Part shown: piece by piece, positions 10,901-18,181 of the stretch | How positions within the stretch are numbered: the stretch's first letter is position 1 | Layout of the letters: every line of letters begins with the position of its first letter | IMG/VR virus record: IMGVR_UViG_3300032018_000004 | Coordinates: 1 to 64,000 of that record | Origin: a virus | Reading direction: 5' to 3' (one strand) | DNA length: 64,000 nucleotides | Program-made: the position numbers and the translations under genes | The notes under the pieces: generated by a model | Told to the model about the DNA's origin: nothing | Databases searched by the model: none | Seen by the model: only the letters and a program-made list of their open reading frames with translations

Positions 10901-11354
10901 CTTTGTCGTAAATAGTAGATGCATTTGTCGAAGTTAGATTCTTATCAAAGGTGGTTAAGAATGCGGACATAGATGCAACTTTCAATTGGTAATCTTCTAC
11001 CGCTGCAAGACCACCAGTGAATTCATCCCTCACCCCACGCAATGCAACATACACACCAGAAATTGCGGCAGTAGCAATAGCAAACCCTGGAGCGGCAGCA
11101 AGGATATTTTTAGAAGACTCCATGGTTTTTTCAATATAAGAACGATTAGCTTTATGAAATTTTTCCTCTTCTGCCAACCGCTGTTGGTTCATTCTTTTCT
11201 TGAAAGCAAGAGTTGCTTCATCACTGGATTTTTGCGTGGCTTCAATACCAGAGATGGTCTTTTCCGTTTCAGATTTTATCCTACTTAGGCCAGAACGAAA
11301 TTCCCTATCATCCAATTTAAGCTCAACATATATTGACCCAAGACTTCCCGCCAT
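7953..11354 (-). CDS. Tail tape measure protein
   Basis: 1,133 residues from the ATG at 11354, which has TAGGAG eight bases upstream; a GTG three bases earlier is possible. The protein is largely helical, with coiled-coil N-terminal and central regions and a hydrophobic block at about residues 370-430 rich in Ala, Ile and Leu, as in tape measures that insert into the host membrane. The C-terminal part has a Gly/Ser-rich region. It is the longest non-fibre gene in the tail module and follows the G/GT chaperones. If the usual ratio of about 1.5 angstrom per residue applies, the tail would be about 170 nm (inference). Confidence 0.93.
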   Translation of the reverse strand: MAGSLGSIYVELKLDDREFRSGLSRIKSETEKTISGIEATQKSSDEATLAFKKRMNQQRLAEEEKFHKANRSYIEKTMESSKNILAAAPGFAIATAAISGVYVALRGVRDEFTGGLAAVEDYQLKVASMSAFLTTFDKNLTSTNASTIYDKAKIEAQNLVQTMEILDARTIATGKDLTTMAEQFIKGGIKIDTTNKASLDGFVNIANALKLLTQGQNQEIQMRQEIRALSQGQVRDQNILVQTLKGIDPQIKEHIKLWKQQGTVLENVGQLLAGFGPAAQDLENTWAVIGSTMETIHTRILRGMFKPTYDSLVQTAKEWNRNLMDSEGFLTPTAQMIIDVGKSSLDFLKNIVNWGAELGKIALIAGPIFVAIEYGVSIIETLTLGTMLAQDAMIAFTAATLLNPIFIAAAAAAAIYGIMKIKDSISETTQETIKATQSTKDYYDKIEAIYQTSNGLDEVKAKMKALNDEVSSQANLDSWAAMIERISGVKPDLSWVSNLRKELNKEPEKGSWLDIFNKFLLSTGGGEVPRGRETREKSEALAKNFNLSSYQGPLSSGTMTSSAPSDFLNRSNFSTSNILGNKEENFLSSSDVANITKDSGMDSYLKQLQKQSEKIKDSARATLELKIATGEFATEVKEMNGGGELASNTLNKWIADARKAADTIDSNKLGEKSKQQWDSASKSIEGTITSLHSMNLEQEKSQEAIWRSKFASDSYRKELGMSVEQFDRFKKAYEGMVTEEAKGADSRKELNKANSDADKYYDNLKTKLESLEGAPGETEQLLNWGNAFEEAMFKAGSSATVTAAQLDEIYTKLDKFDEMMGKAKSITGEKAIGDLQKGMAKWKVTNLPGSKEENKENRVLIDLEQWKKSWDKMTDIQKEASGISAEMWAEYYETISTMNDNWVMGAQSGLDTYANSTTNAFKTAGASVEKAFKGMEDALVNFVKTGKLDFSSMIDSMITDLIRFQIQQSITSPLAENSSSLLGTLGGAIAGMFGGGGGITSAAAPNTSYVGSYDSMVGTSSSFSMASAAGGYDIPAGTNPVTQLHEREMVLPADIANRFRGSNSESASGGTMSVIVNNFGSEKVETKEGKTASGGKSLTIQIGEAVAGDIKSGGPVARALKDTFGMKPQLAMR

Positions 11355-11369
11355 CACTCAACTCCTATA

Positions 11370-11684
11370 TCAAGAAGATTTCTCTTCGCGTTCAAATCTA
11401 ACGATATTTTCATAAACACGAAGCACCTTCAAAAATGTATCAAATCTATCATCTACATCAAATTCATCAATCAATCGCCAAACTGGTTCATGCATCAATC
11501 CAGCACTCACTGGCTCACTCATTCCTCCGCCAACCCAAATTCTCTGGTCTTGAACCAGCCCCCATATCCTTGCGGCATTGATGTTTTCAGGAAGCAAGTC
11601 GGGGAGACATTCACTACAAGGAGGTTCCTGATCCTTCATGGCATACACATCTCTACAAGCTCTACAATCGGGCTTGGTCTGCAC
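11370..11684 (-). CDS. Tail assembly chaperone, T part of a G-T frameshift product
   Basis: The open frame 11684-11370 encodes 104 residues with a C..C and C..C cluster at its head (CRACRDVY, PPCSECLP). Its only nearby start is a GTG without a convincing ribosome site. Reading through from the upstream chaperone by a -1 shift at GGGAAAC enters this frame without a stop (LIDYTER, then VQTKPD), giving a fusion of about 249 residues. This mirrors lambda G/GT, where the fusion coats the tape measure during tail assembly. Independent translation from GTG cannot be excluded. Confidence 0.8.
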   Translation of the reverse strand: MQTKPDCRACRDVYAMKDQEPPCSECLPDLLPENINAARIWGLVQDQRIWVGGGMSEPVSAGLMHEPVWRLIDEFDVDDRFDTFLKVLRVYENIVRFEREEKSS

Positions 11685-11701
11685 ACGCTCCGTGTAGTCG
11701 A

Positions 11702-12118
11702 TCAGTTTCCCAATATTTGCCCACCAATTTCATCAATCTTGCCCTGGAGATTTGTCAAATGTGCAGAGACCCATGCTGAAAAGGAAGGCTCGCCATTCAT
11801 CAGAAGCTTCTTGTTTCCAAGATTGCAAGGAATAGCATTGCCGTCAGGCTCCACAAGATTCCAATTTGCGATTTGGTAGTCAAGGAAAAGGTCATTGAAC
11901 TGAGTGATCTTTTCTTCTGGAATGTCAAGGTCTGAGACAGATTCCATCTTTTTGGAAATGGTATTTACGATGTACTTCGTCTTAGGCTTCATTCCAATGG
12001 TCTTGCGGAACTCCTCCATCTTGTCTCCAGAAACAAGGCGAAGCTCTACCCATTCTTCCCCGTCCTCATCGTAGTTAAATCTAGTTGAGGGATTGAGATT
12101 TTTAAGATCGATAGACAT
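11702..12118 (-). CDS. Tail assembly chaperone, gpG-like
   Basis: 138 residues, start ATG 12118 with AAAGGAG upstream. It is a small acidic/basic mixed helical protein (MSIDLKNLNPSTRF) in the canonical place between the major tail protein region and the tape measure. The last codons are TTG GGA AAC TGA, so the stop falls immediately after a -1 slippery heptamer. It acts as the abundant, non-shifted partner to the longer G-T product. Sequence similarity to lambda gpG is not obvious; the call rests on position plus the frameshift architecture. Confidence 0.82.
   Translation of the reverse strand: MSIDLKNLNPSTRFNYDEDGEEWVELRLVSGDKMEEFRKTIGMKPKTKYIVNTISKKMESVSDLDIPEEKITQFNDLFLDYQIANWNLVEPDGNAIPCNLGNKKLLMNGEPSFSAWVSAHLTNLQGKIDEIGGQILGN
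11705..11711 (-). promoter_or_regulatory. Programmed -1 ribosomal frameshift site GGGAAAC
   Basis: On the minus strand the reading frame is TTG GGA AAC TGA, so GGGAAAC has the X-XXY-YYZ form in the right phase (G GGA AAC), close to lambda's GGGAAAG in gene G. A -1 slip leads in frame into the 104-residue downstream ORF and no stop intervenes. Nothing downstream was folded to look for a stimulatory structure. Confidence 0.85.
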
Positions 12119-12147
12119 ATGTACTCCTTTTGTGGTATTTAATAAAA

Positions 12148-12312
12148 CTATTTTCTTGGGATTGATACAGTTGCTGTAAAAACACCCAATGCTAATAGTG
12201 CGTCACGCAATACATTCACGAAATCGGCAACTGGTGCCATCTTTAAAAACACCAATGCCGCCCAGGTCGTGAGAAGAAGTCCAGCGGCAATCATTTTATG
12301 GAGTGGTGTCAT
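12148..12312 (-). CDS. Small two-helix membrane protein
   Basis: 54 residues (MTPLHKMIAAGL at the start). Two hydrophobic stretches, residues 7-22 and 37-50, predict a hairpin membrane protein. The ATG lies inside the last codons of the HNH gene (AATGACACC), a 17-base overlap. The gene therefore probably belongs to the original tail module, and the HNH gene was added in front of it. Function unknown. Confidence 0.6.
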   Translation of the reverse strand: MTPLHKMIAAGLLLTTWAALVFLKMAPVADFVNVLRDALLALGVFTATVSIPRK

Positions 12313-13213
12313 TTTGTTCCGAATTCAATAATTTGTTAAGGATATTGTATTGATACTCAATTTCTTTATGCTTCTTTTCGTGACACTCCTTGCAAAGAGT
12401 CATCCCGTTCTTTATATCCCAAAGAACATCGCATTCTAAAGCTTTATCCAAAGACTCTATATTGTTGTCAAATAATATCTGAATAAATGGGACTAAATGG
12501 TGAGCATTTAAATCGCCACCAGTAGTTTTCCCACAATCCTGGCAGATATAAATATCTCTTTTGTATACTTCATTTCTCCAAGTTTTATAGGCTGAAGAAC
12601 CCCTAATTAAATCAATTAACTTCTTCTCTTTCCTCTTCCAATTAGTTACGTCAAAACCCCTAAATTTTGCTTGAGAAAGAGACATCTTATCTTTTGATTC
12701 TTTAGAGTGTTTCTTTCCTTTCATGCCACGACAATGATTTTCTCCAGACGGTATTCTTGGGTCATCATTCGCCGTTAATCCAGCATTCCATCCAGGTATT
12801 CCTTTATGGCCGTCACTCATTCTCTTCAAAGTCTCTTCAGACCGATCCCGATGATGGTGAGTCTTTATATATTTATTTCCGTATTCAGCAAGTTCCCCAC
12901 ATCCACAAGCACACAGTGTTCTTTGAGACTCTTTCTCATTGTTCCGTGTCTCTATTTGTTTGTTTCTTTTATCTCTTTGGACATCATTCCATTTGGTCCC
13001 TAGTCTTGATTGTCTAATTTTTTCTTTAGCTTCATCAGAAAGCTTCTTCCCTTTCATAGAGGAGTTCTTCAATAATGTCTCAGATATTTTTCTTTTAGAC
13101 TCTTCTGAATGTTTAAAATTATTTGCTCTGTGGCAATGCCCTCTGGCATAATCTACATGAACTAATGTACCACAACCGCACTTGCATATTTTTTTCTTAA
13201 TTCTTTTACCCAT
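12296..13213 (-). CDS. HNH homing endonuclease with NUMOD3-type DNA-binding repeats
   Basis: 305 residues. Zinc-type CKCGCG near the N terminus and CACGCG at about residue 100; four NUMOD3-like helices with the pattern SEESKRKISE / SDEAKEKIRQ / SEETLKRMSD / SKESKDKMSL; and a C-terminal HNH motif (DLNAHHLVPF, then NGMTLCKECHEKKH). These are free-standing homing nucleases that nick intron-less sites and copy themselves. The gene splits the major tail protein from the tail chaperones and has a strong AGGAGG site. A structured RNA motif (13245-13293) lies just upstream. Confidence 0.9.
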   Translation of the reverse strand: MGKRIKKKICKCGCGTLVHVDYARGHCHRANNFKHSEESKRKISETLLKNSSMKGKKLSDEAKEKIRQSRLGTKWNDVQRDKRNKQIETRNNEKESQRTLCACGCGELAEYGNKYIKTHHHRDRSEETLKRMSDGHKGIPGWNAGLTANDDPRIPSGENHCRGMKGKKHSKESKDKMSLSQAKFRGFDVTNWKRKEKKLIDLIRGSSAYKTWRNEVYKRDIYICQDCGKTTGGDLNAHHLVPFIQILFDNNIESLDKALECDVLWDIKNGMTLCKECHEKKHKEIEYQYNILNKLLNSEQNDTTP

Positions 13214-13244
13214 AGTATTCCTCCTATGAAATCCATAATAAAAT

Positions 13245-13293
13245 GAGGGAAGAGATGGATTAAGTCTCTTATCGGATGGCCGTCCTATCCCTC
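13245..13293 (-). ncRNA. Three-way-junction RNA motif, copy A (after major tail protein)
   Basis: Read on the minus strand the element is P1 (GAGGG/CCCTC), AUA, P2 (GG...CC), GAU, P3 (AAGAGA/TCTCTT), with P3 abutting P1. The same plan with different stem sequences recurs at 23665-23716 and 29344-29390, so base pairing is conserved while sequence varies. It starts 27 nt after the stop codon of the major tail protein and ends 31 nt before the HNH start. Role unknown; RNA processing, stability or protein binding are all possible. Confidence 0.75.
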
Positions 13294-13320
13294 AAAACCT
13301 GTCAAATAATAAACACTACA

Positions 13321-13743
13321 TTATACTCTTGCAAGCCCACCTGAGACCTTGCAAGAAAAACTAGCTGTCATAAGCGCTGAACGATCCGCTCCAATTTCCC
13401 ATGAAGTGATATAAACCCCTGACCCTGTGATGCTTGTATAGGCAGGGGTGTAATATGATTGAGAATTTAGCCAAAATTTAATAGATGTTAGAAGAGTCGC
13501 ATTTTCATTTGCGGTCCTCAACACATCCTGACCTGCCGTATCTGCTGGGTCAAACAAACCATTAAAACTAATAGTGCCACCATCTAGCAGTCCCATTTTA
13601 TATTTTTTATAGGTATCGCCAAAAGCCGTTTCTTCGAGCTGATCTGAACTCATCCCACTCAAAGACCACGTGCCCATTAATGAAATCACGCTATCTCCAG
13701 TCCCTACAGTTACCTTTGCTCCGTTACCTCTTTGACTAGCCAT
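13321..13743 (-). CDS. Major tail tube protein
   Basis: 140 residues, beta-rich, starting MASQRGNGAKVTVGTGD and ending in SFSCKVSGGLARV. Central DGGTISFNGLFDP and a long beta-hairpin match the tail-tube fold of siphophages. Position is as expected, before the tail chaperones, from which it is now separated by the HNH gene. Its 3' flank holds the structured RNA motif shared with the portal and major capsid genes. Such proteins form hexameric rings stacked on the tape measure. Confidence 0.85.
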   Translation of the reverse strand: MASQRGNGAKVTVGTGDSVISLMGTWSLSGMSSDQLEETAFGDTYKKYKMGLLDGGTISFNGLFDPADTAGQDVLRTANENATLLTSIKFWLNSQSYYTPAYTSITGSGVYITSWEIGADRSALMTASFSCKVSGGLARV

Positions 13744-13755
13744 ATTTTATACCTC

Positions 13756-14382
13756 CTAATTATTATTCTTCATTAAAGCTTTATGCAACTTATATGTATT
13801 CCAATCGACGGAAAGGCTACCGATATGTCCAATGCCCAATGTCGTATCTACAAAAATCCTATATCCCGCTTTCTTTAATTTGATACAAAACCCTATATCT
13901 TCACCAATGGGTCTACCATCTTCTCCAACTGTAAATTCGAACCAAGGCATTTCTGTTTTTAGAAAGACCTCTGTTTTGAAAAGGACACACCCTGTTCCCG
14001 TTGCGTCAACTTCGACTAATTCATTATCTAAAATTTCTTCATCCGGGACTGGCAGATATTTTCCCGGTAATCCCCGATAAAGAAGAGGGTCAAAGGGGGG
14101 GTAGCGCCTGTGGATAAGGCCACCAACCACCGGCAAATCATGTTTCAATAGTTTCGTGATAGTCTGAGGGCCGTAAGACTGGTCAGTATCTAACATGATT
14201 AAATGAGTGCAGCCAGAACCTAGTGATTGTTGAACAATACTATTTCTAACTGCCTCAATTGTCATGCCTGGATACTGGGGGCGAAGGTAAACAAAATCAG
14301 GCTTCTCCATTTTAACCCAGCTATCGAGAAAAACGGTATGGACATGATCTGACGTTAATGGCACCCCTATACCCAACTTCAT
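13756..14382 (-). CDS. Glycosyltransferase, GT-A fold
   Basis: 208 residues from ATG 14382; the start overlaps the previous stop (TGATG). A nucleotide-sugar DxD-type motif is seen in HLIMLDTDQSYG (about residue 65), followed by VGGLIHRRYPP, ATGTGCVLFK and a C-terminal GEDIGFCIKLKKAGY region with the putative catalytic base. These features fit a GT2-like enzyme. It is the last gene of a five-gene cassette placed directly before the major tail protein, so virion or host surface sugars are likely acceptors (inference). Confidence 0.8.
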   Translation of the reverse strand: MKLGIGVPLTSDHVHTVFLDSWVKMEKPDFVYLRPQYPGMTIEAVRNSIVQQSLGSGCTHLIMLDTDQSYGPQTITKLLKHDLPVVGGLIHRRYPPFDPLLYRGLPGKYLPVPDEEILDNELVEVDATGTGCVLFKTEVFLKTEMPWFEFTVGEDGRPIGEDIGFCIKLKKAGYRIFVDTTLGIGHIGSLSVDWNTYKLHKALMKNNN

Positions 14383-15164
14383 CAATTTATCTCCCCAATA
14401 AATTCCAAAACTTCTTTCTTAGATTTACCTTGCAATTTCAGGTAATATATGGTCTTATTTATTCTCAATCTCTTTTCAAAATCTGGTATATTAAAAGCCG
14501 AATCATGTGCTTGGTGCAACGTCAACAAATCATCAGCCAGATAAAATGGGATATTATTTCTCTTTACCGTTTCTCTAAAGTCATCATCATCGTAGGCAAC
14601 TCCAAGAGAAAACATCTCATCAAAACCACCAATTCTTTCATATTGGACTTTTGAAATTGTGCTACAAAAATGAAACATTGCATTCCTATGTTTTGAATGC
14701 TGATACCACATTTGAGGTTCAAAATAGAAGTTTTCTATATCACCTTCCAATTCATTATAATTCACGACATTTAAACAAGAACATACCACATATTGATCTT
14801 TGTTCTCTGCAAATGCTTTATCTAACCCCTCTAGCACATTCCCATGGTGCATGACTTCTGGGTTAGTTATTACAATAAATTCACCTCTTGCCTTTTCAAC
14901 TCCTAAATTAAACAAAGGGGAAGGGTTATAACAATCAAAGAATTCAGATTCTATACATACCTTATCGGCACAATCATCAAAAAACTTTAATGTTTTTAAC
15001 AACTTCTCGTGTTCTTCTGCGTCTTTTCTGTTCTTCACATCTTCAACAATTACCAATTCATAATCATCACGATCTTTATAGTGATGGATGAACGAAGCAA
15101 TTGTGTTCTTCAACTGTTCCGATCTTTTTAAATATGGCATTACTATTGAGTATTTTTTACTCAC
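14382..15164 (-). CDS. GT2-like glycosyltransferase
   Basis: 260 residues, GTG start at 15164 behind GGGAGAG. The N terminus (YSIVMPYLKRSEQLKNTI) and ELVIVED strand are typical of GT-A family 2 enzymes. NLGVEKARGEFIVITNPEV supplies the metal-binding strand in a degenerate form, and GGFDEMFSLGVAYDDDDF is the acceptor-side motif. It overlaps the next cassette gene at both ends and contains a sigma-28-like promoter sequence within its coding region. Confidence 0.82.
   Translation of the reverse strand: MSKKYSIVMPYLKRSEQLKNTIASFIHHYKDRDDYELVIVEDVKNRKDAEEHEKLLKTLKFFDDCADKVCIESEFFDCYNPSPLFNLGVEKARGEFIVITNPEVMHHGNVLEGLDKAFAENKDQYVVCSCLNVVNYNELEGDIENFYFEPQMWYQHSKHRNAMFHFCSTISKVQYERIGGFDEMFSLGVAYDDDDFRETVKRNNIPFYLADDLLTLHQAHDSAFNIPDFEKRLRINKTIYYLKLQGKSKKEVLEFIGEIN
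14961..14989 (-). promoter_or_regulatory. Sigma-28-type promoter inside a glycosyltransferase gene
   Basis: Minus strand: TAAAGTTT (14989-14982), 12-base spacer, GCCGATAAG (14969-14961). This is one of eight such pairs in the window. It could drive the last glycosyltransferase and the major tail protein. It lies in coding sequence, so chance fit to the codons (LKFFDDCADKV) remains possible. Confidence 0.6.
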
Positions 15165-16011
15165 AAATCTCTCCCATTAATTTAAGCAAAAAAATGTCTT
15201 CGGACTCTTTAATATTATCTTTTGTTACTATGTTTTCATATTTTGATGTGCTATTTGCCCCTGCGTACCAATGAACTCCTATTGTCTTCTCCATAAATTG
15301 GTATTGGATTTTCTCAAATAAAGAATCTGCTTGGCTCCATGCAAAGGGATAAATAGCCACAAATGGAATGTTTAAAATGTTAGATTCGCACCTTTCATTA
15401 AATTCTCCAAATTTCAATTTATTATGATGAAAAAAATGTAAGAATAAGTTACTACCAAGCGATTGATATTCAAGCTCTTTGTTTTTTGACTCCTCCAAAG
15501 CTATCCCAAGCAAATAACTAAAAACCATGCTATTCGGAGTAGACATTAAAAACCCTATGCTATGATACCCCCCAGAAAAACAAAAGCAGGCATTTTCTCC
15601 GGGACCAATAGATTTTATATGCAATTCATCCATTGACTTCAAATATAGAATATCAAAATCACTCCAAACTCCTCCTTCGGTTGAAAGAATATATAGCCTT
15701 AAAATATCTGATTTATGAACTTCAGAACATAATTCACCAATGTTAAAAATAGAAAAATCAAATTCTACGACATCAGTATTTGCAATACCAGATAGATCGG
15801 CAAAGCAGTCTTCCCCTTGGTATTCATAACTTTTTTGCTCCTTACTGCCCCAAGATTCCGCTAAAGAAATCTCATTTGAACAATAAACTTTTATCTTCCA
15901 ATCTGGGTTCAAAATTGAAAATGATTTAACAGTTAAGTACTTCATATAGGAAAGTTTTTTATTTCTTCCCCAATACAAATGAAGAATCTTTGGGATGTTT
16001 AAATCTACCAT
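15157..16011 (-). CDS. Glycosyltransferase, GT32 / DXD sugar-binding type
   Basis: 284 residues. The start IPKILHLYWGRNK and the motif KSDILRLYILSTEGGVWSDFD, holding the DXD metal site SDFD, are hallmarks of the GT32-like (Gly_transf_sug) family. C-terminal HWYAGANS contributes a further conserved histidine region. It is an intracellular enzyme that would move a sugar from a nucleotide donor to an acceptor. It sits between the methyltransferase and a GT2-like gene with four- to eight-base overlaps, showing one translational unit. Confidence 0.85.
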   Translation of the reverse strand: MVDLNIPKILHLYWGRNKKLSYMKYLTVKSFSILNPDWKIKVYCSNEISLAESWGSKEQKSYEYQGEDCFADLSGIANTDVVEFDFSIFNIGELCSEVHKSDILRLYILSTEGGVWSDFDILYLKSMDELHIKSIGPGENACFCFSGGYHSIGFLMSTPNSMVFSYLLGIALEESKNKELEYQSLGSNLFLHFFHHNKLKFGEFNERCESNILNIPFVAIYPFAWSQADSLFEKIQYQFMEKTIGVHWYAGANSTSKYENIVTKDNIKESEDIFLLKLMGEICE

Positions 16012-16566
16012 TTATTTTTTACATTTTATAAAAAAGAAAGCTCCATCAAAAAGTTCTTCCATAAAACACACGCTACTGTAATACTCTCCTAGTTTTTTCA
16101 TCCACCACTCTTTATTTTCTTGGATGGGGTGTAACTCGATGTCAAGCATTCTATCTGAATGATTTGCAATCCCAAATAATGCTATTAATGATATAGAAGA
16201 AATACATTTCAATGTCTCATCGATATCTTCAATAGATATATGCTCAAGCATATCATTGCAAAGCACATTATCAAATCTCTTTTTTGATTTGCAAAATGTC
16301 ACGATGTCAGAACATTTATGAGGAACGTCACTCAAAAATTTATTGCAACACTCTTTACTAATTTCAACCCCAAACGCCTCAACACCCATATCCAAAGCCA
16401 TCTTCAAATTATGCCCAGAGCCACAACCTATATCAAGCAATGTCCCTTCAAGGCATGACAAATATGCTGAAATTGGCTCATCTTTTTTATCATGCCTTGA
16501 GGACGAATAACTATTATACGCTGGAATTTCTTTATAAATTTTATCGTATATTTCTTTATTATTCAT
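16012..16566 (-). CDS. Class I SAM-dependent methyltransferase
   Basis: 184 residues. Motif I is LLDIGCGSGHNLKMA (about residues 41-55), the acidic residue after strand 2 is in GVEIS, and motif IV-like VLCNDMLEHI follows. This is the short UbiE/methyltransf-11 type fold. Substrate is not evident. In this cassette it could cap a glycan or modify a sugar precursor. Its ATG overlaps the radical-SAM stop codon (ATGA). Confidence 0.85.
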   Translation of the reverse strand: MNNKEIYDKIYKEIPAYNSYSSSRHDKKDEPISAYLSCLEGTLLDIGCGSGHNLKMALDMGVEAFGVEISKECCNKFLSDVPHKCSDIVTFCKSKKRFDNVLCNDMLEHISIEDIDETLKCISSISLIALFGIANHSDRMLDIELHPIQENKEWWMKKLGEYYSSVCFMEELFDGAFFFIKCKK

Positions 16567-17540
16567 ATAAAATTCACATGAGTTAAATCTTTCATCATGG
16601 CTCCTAATATTTCATTATAGTTTTTATAATAGCAAATTTCACATATTTTCCCATTAACAGGAATGTGGCTTCTTGCAATAATATCTTTTAGATCAAATAC
16701 GCTTCCAAGATTCAATTCAACAGGAAGTTTTTTGGGCGCGTCCTTCTTATAGTATTGACTTCCGCAACAACTATATACTTGATAATCCGCACTTATTACT
16801 GGTTTTAAAAAACAAATATAGCAATCACCACCTTGTTCTGGATGTTCTCTGTTTTGATAAATAACTAAGCTATCATCAGCGCCAAAAGCGGTCACAATAT
16901 TTTTAATCCTAACCATATCAATTTCTTCGGGGTTAAATAAATCTGCCACCAATCTAACATGAGTAAAATTATGATCATTCGCAAAATTAATACATCTCAA
17001 AATCCCATAGATATTAGGAGTTTTGGAAACAACATAGCTAAACGCCCAGTCAACATCGGGGGCTGACTTAATTACCTCTTTCAATTTCTCTTCATAATTA
17101 TCCGTGAATGGGCGAAAATCAGCATGGCTAATCCGGCACCAAGTCACCTTATTTAATATTTCTGGTTTTATGTTGTCCAGAGCAAGGCCATTGTCCACAA
17201 GACCAACTTCAATACCTGACTGGATAAAATACTCAATAATTTCATTAATATTAGGATGCAGACAAGGGCTTCCGCCACCAGTAATCGTTACTGCTCTTGT
17301 TCCCAAATCCTTGCAAATGTCAATAATCTCCATCGCCTTAAACAAAGACATTTCAATTTCTCTGTCTTCGTTAGCGCAACTACAGAATGGGCATTTGAGA
17401 TTACATTTGTTTGTCGGGATAAATTGGATATGGATTGGGGGAATTTTTTTACTGTCATTGATGGAACTAATTACCCTTTCGTCACGCAATAACTTCACTG
17501 GTAGTGTATCAGCAGCGGTAAAACTTAACTTGTCAGACAT
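16563..17540 (-). CDS. Radical SAM enzyme with C-terminal cysteine cluster
   Basis: 325 residues. The radical-SAM cysteines are in CNLKCPFC (C46, C50, C53), followed by the GGG-type SAM contact TITGGGSPCLHP. The C-terminal third has CYICFLKP, SCCGS and ICEICYYKN, an arrangement like SPASM/twitch domains that hold auxiliary Fe-S clusters. Such enzymes act on peptides, sugars or modified nucleosides. It leads the glycosyltransferase cassette inside the virion operon. The substrate is unknown; a virion protein or an activated sugar are the natural candidates. Confidence 0.88.
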   Translation of the reverse strand: MSDKLSFTAADTLPVKLLRDERVISSINDSKKIPPIHIQFIPTNKCNLKCPFCSCANEDREIEMSLFKAMEIIDICKDLGTRAVTITGGGSPCLHPNINEIIEYFIQSGIEVGLVDNGLALDNIKPEILNKVTWCRISHADFRPFTDNYEEKLKEVIKSAPDVDWAFSYVVSKTPNIYGILRCINFANDHNFTHVRLVADLFNPEEIDMVRIKNIVTAFGADDSLVIYQNREHPEQGGDCYICFLKPVISADYQVYSCCGSQYYKKDAPKKLPVELNLGSVFDLKDIIARSHIPVNGKICEICYYKNYNEILGAMMKDLTHVNFI

Positions 17541-17551
17541 TTACTCTCCAT

Positions 17552-17728
17552 TTATTTTCTGCACCTTTTAATTGACTTATTCAAGCGTTCTATCGCAGCA
17601 TCTAACAATGCGGAATCAATGTTGGGGTTTTGCATTCTGACAAGTTTAGCATAATATAAAACTTCAAGCATAGCATTAACAGTATCATGACAACAAATAT
17701 TGCATGGTGCTTCAAATTGTGAATCCAT
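17552..17728 (-). CDS. Small Cys-containing protein, unknown
   Basis: 58 residues (MDSQFEAPCNICCHD at the head, lysine-rich end). The ATG at 17728 has AAGGA seven bases upstream. That ribosome site overlaps the -10 of a sigma-28-like promoter, so a transcript from this promoter would be nearly leaderless. The gene fills the gap between the tail terminator and the radical-SAM gene. No function recognised. Confidence 0.55.
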   Translation of the reverse strand: MDSQFEAPCNICCHDTVNAMLEVLYYAKLVRMQNPNIDSALLDAAIERLNKSIKRCRK

Positions 17729-17735
17729 CAATAAT

Positions 17736-17764
17736 CCTTATCGGAATATGATTAGAAAACTTTA
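17736..17764 (-). promoter_or_regulatory. Sigma-28-type promoter before the glycosylation cassette
   Basis: Minus strand: TAAAGTTT (17764-17757), 11-base spacer, TCCGATAAG (17745-17737). It stands between the tail terminator gene and the cassette that starts with the 58-residue ORF and the radical-SAM gene. Confidence 0.65.
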
Positions 17765-18181
17765 AGACTTTTGCAAAATTATCTCATATTCTACTTGATA
17801 TGTCCATTCCTTTACCACGTTGTCCCAAAATGGACCTAGCACGTTATATCTCTCTACTTTTATATCATTCCATCCGGTTACTGTTATATCACAATTATCA
17901 AAATGAGATTTAAGGTATTCAAGAATTGTTCCAGCTTCCGAAGATGAATTTATGATATTAGAGTGAATGTTAAAAGCAACCTTGACAATTTCAAAGTTCG
18001 AAGCGTTTGTTGATTGGGCGTTTAGGTAATAATCTGGTTTGTCATGTATGAAGAAGTAGACAACGTATGGATATACAGCGGCATCTGCTGCTTTAACGAA
18101 GTAGAAACGATCAGCAATGGCTGTTTTAAAATTACTTGCAACTTGTGATCTTGAGTAGATTGCTGTAGAAAGCGCATTCAT
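17762..18181 (-). CDS. Tail terminator / tail completion protein (DUF3168-like)
   Basis: 139 residues starting MNALSTAIYSRSQ, with YPYVVYFFIHDKPDYY and a C-terminal WTYQVEYEIILQKS. This alternating strand pattern and size fit gpU/DUF3168-like tail terminators, which cap the tail tube and join it to the head. It follows the HK97-gp10-like protein with a four-base overlap, as in many siphophages. Confidence 0.75.
   Translation of the reverse strand: MNALSTAIYSRSQVASNFKTAIADRFYFVKAADAAVYPYVVYFFIHDKPDYYLNAQSTNASNFEIVKVAFNIHSNIINSSSEAGTILEYLKSHFDNCDITVTGWNDIKVERYNVLGPFWDNVVKEWTYQVEYEIILQKS

Noticed and set aside
13267-13276. CCGATAAG before the first HNH gene as a sigma-28-type site
   Set aside because: The matching -35 is absent, and the string belongs to RNA motif copy A.
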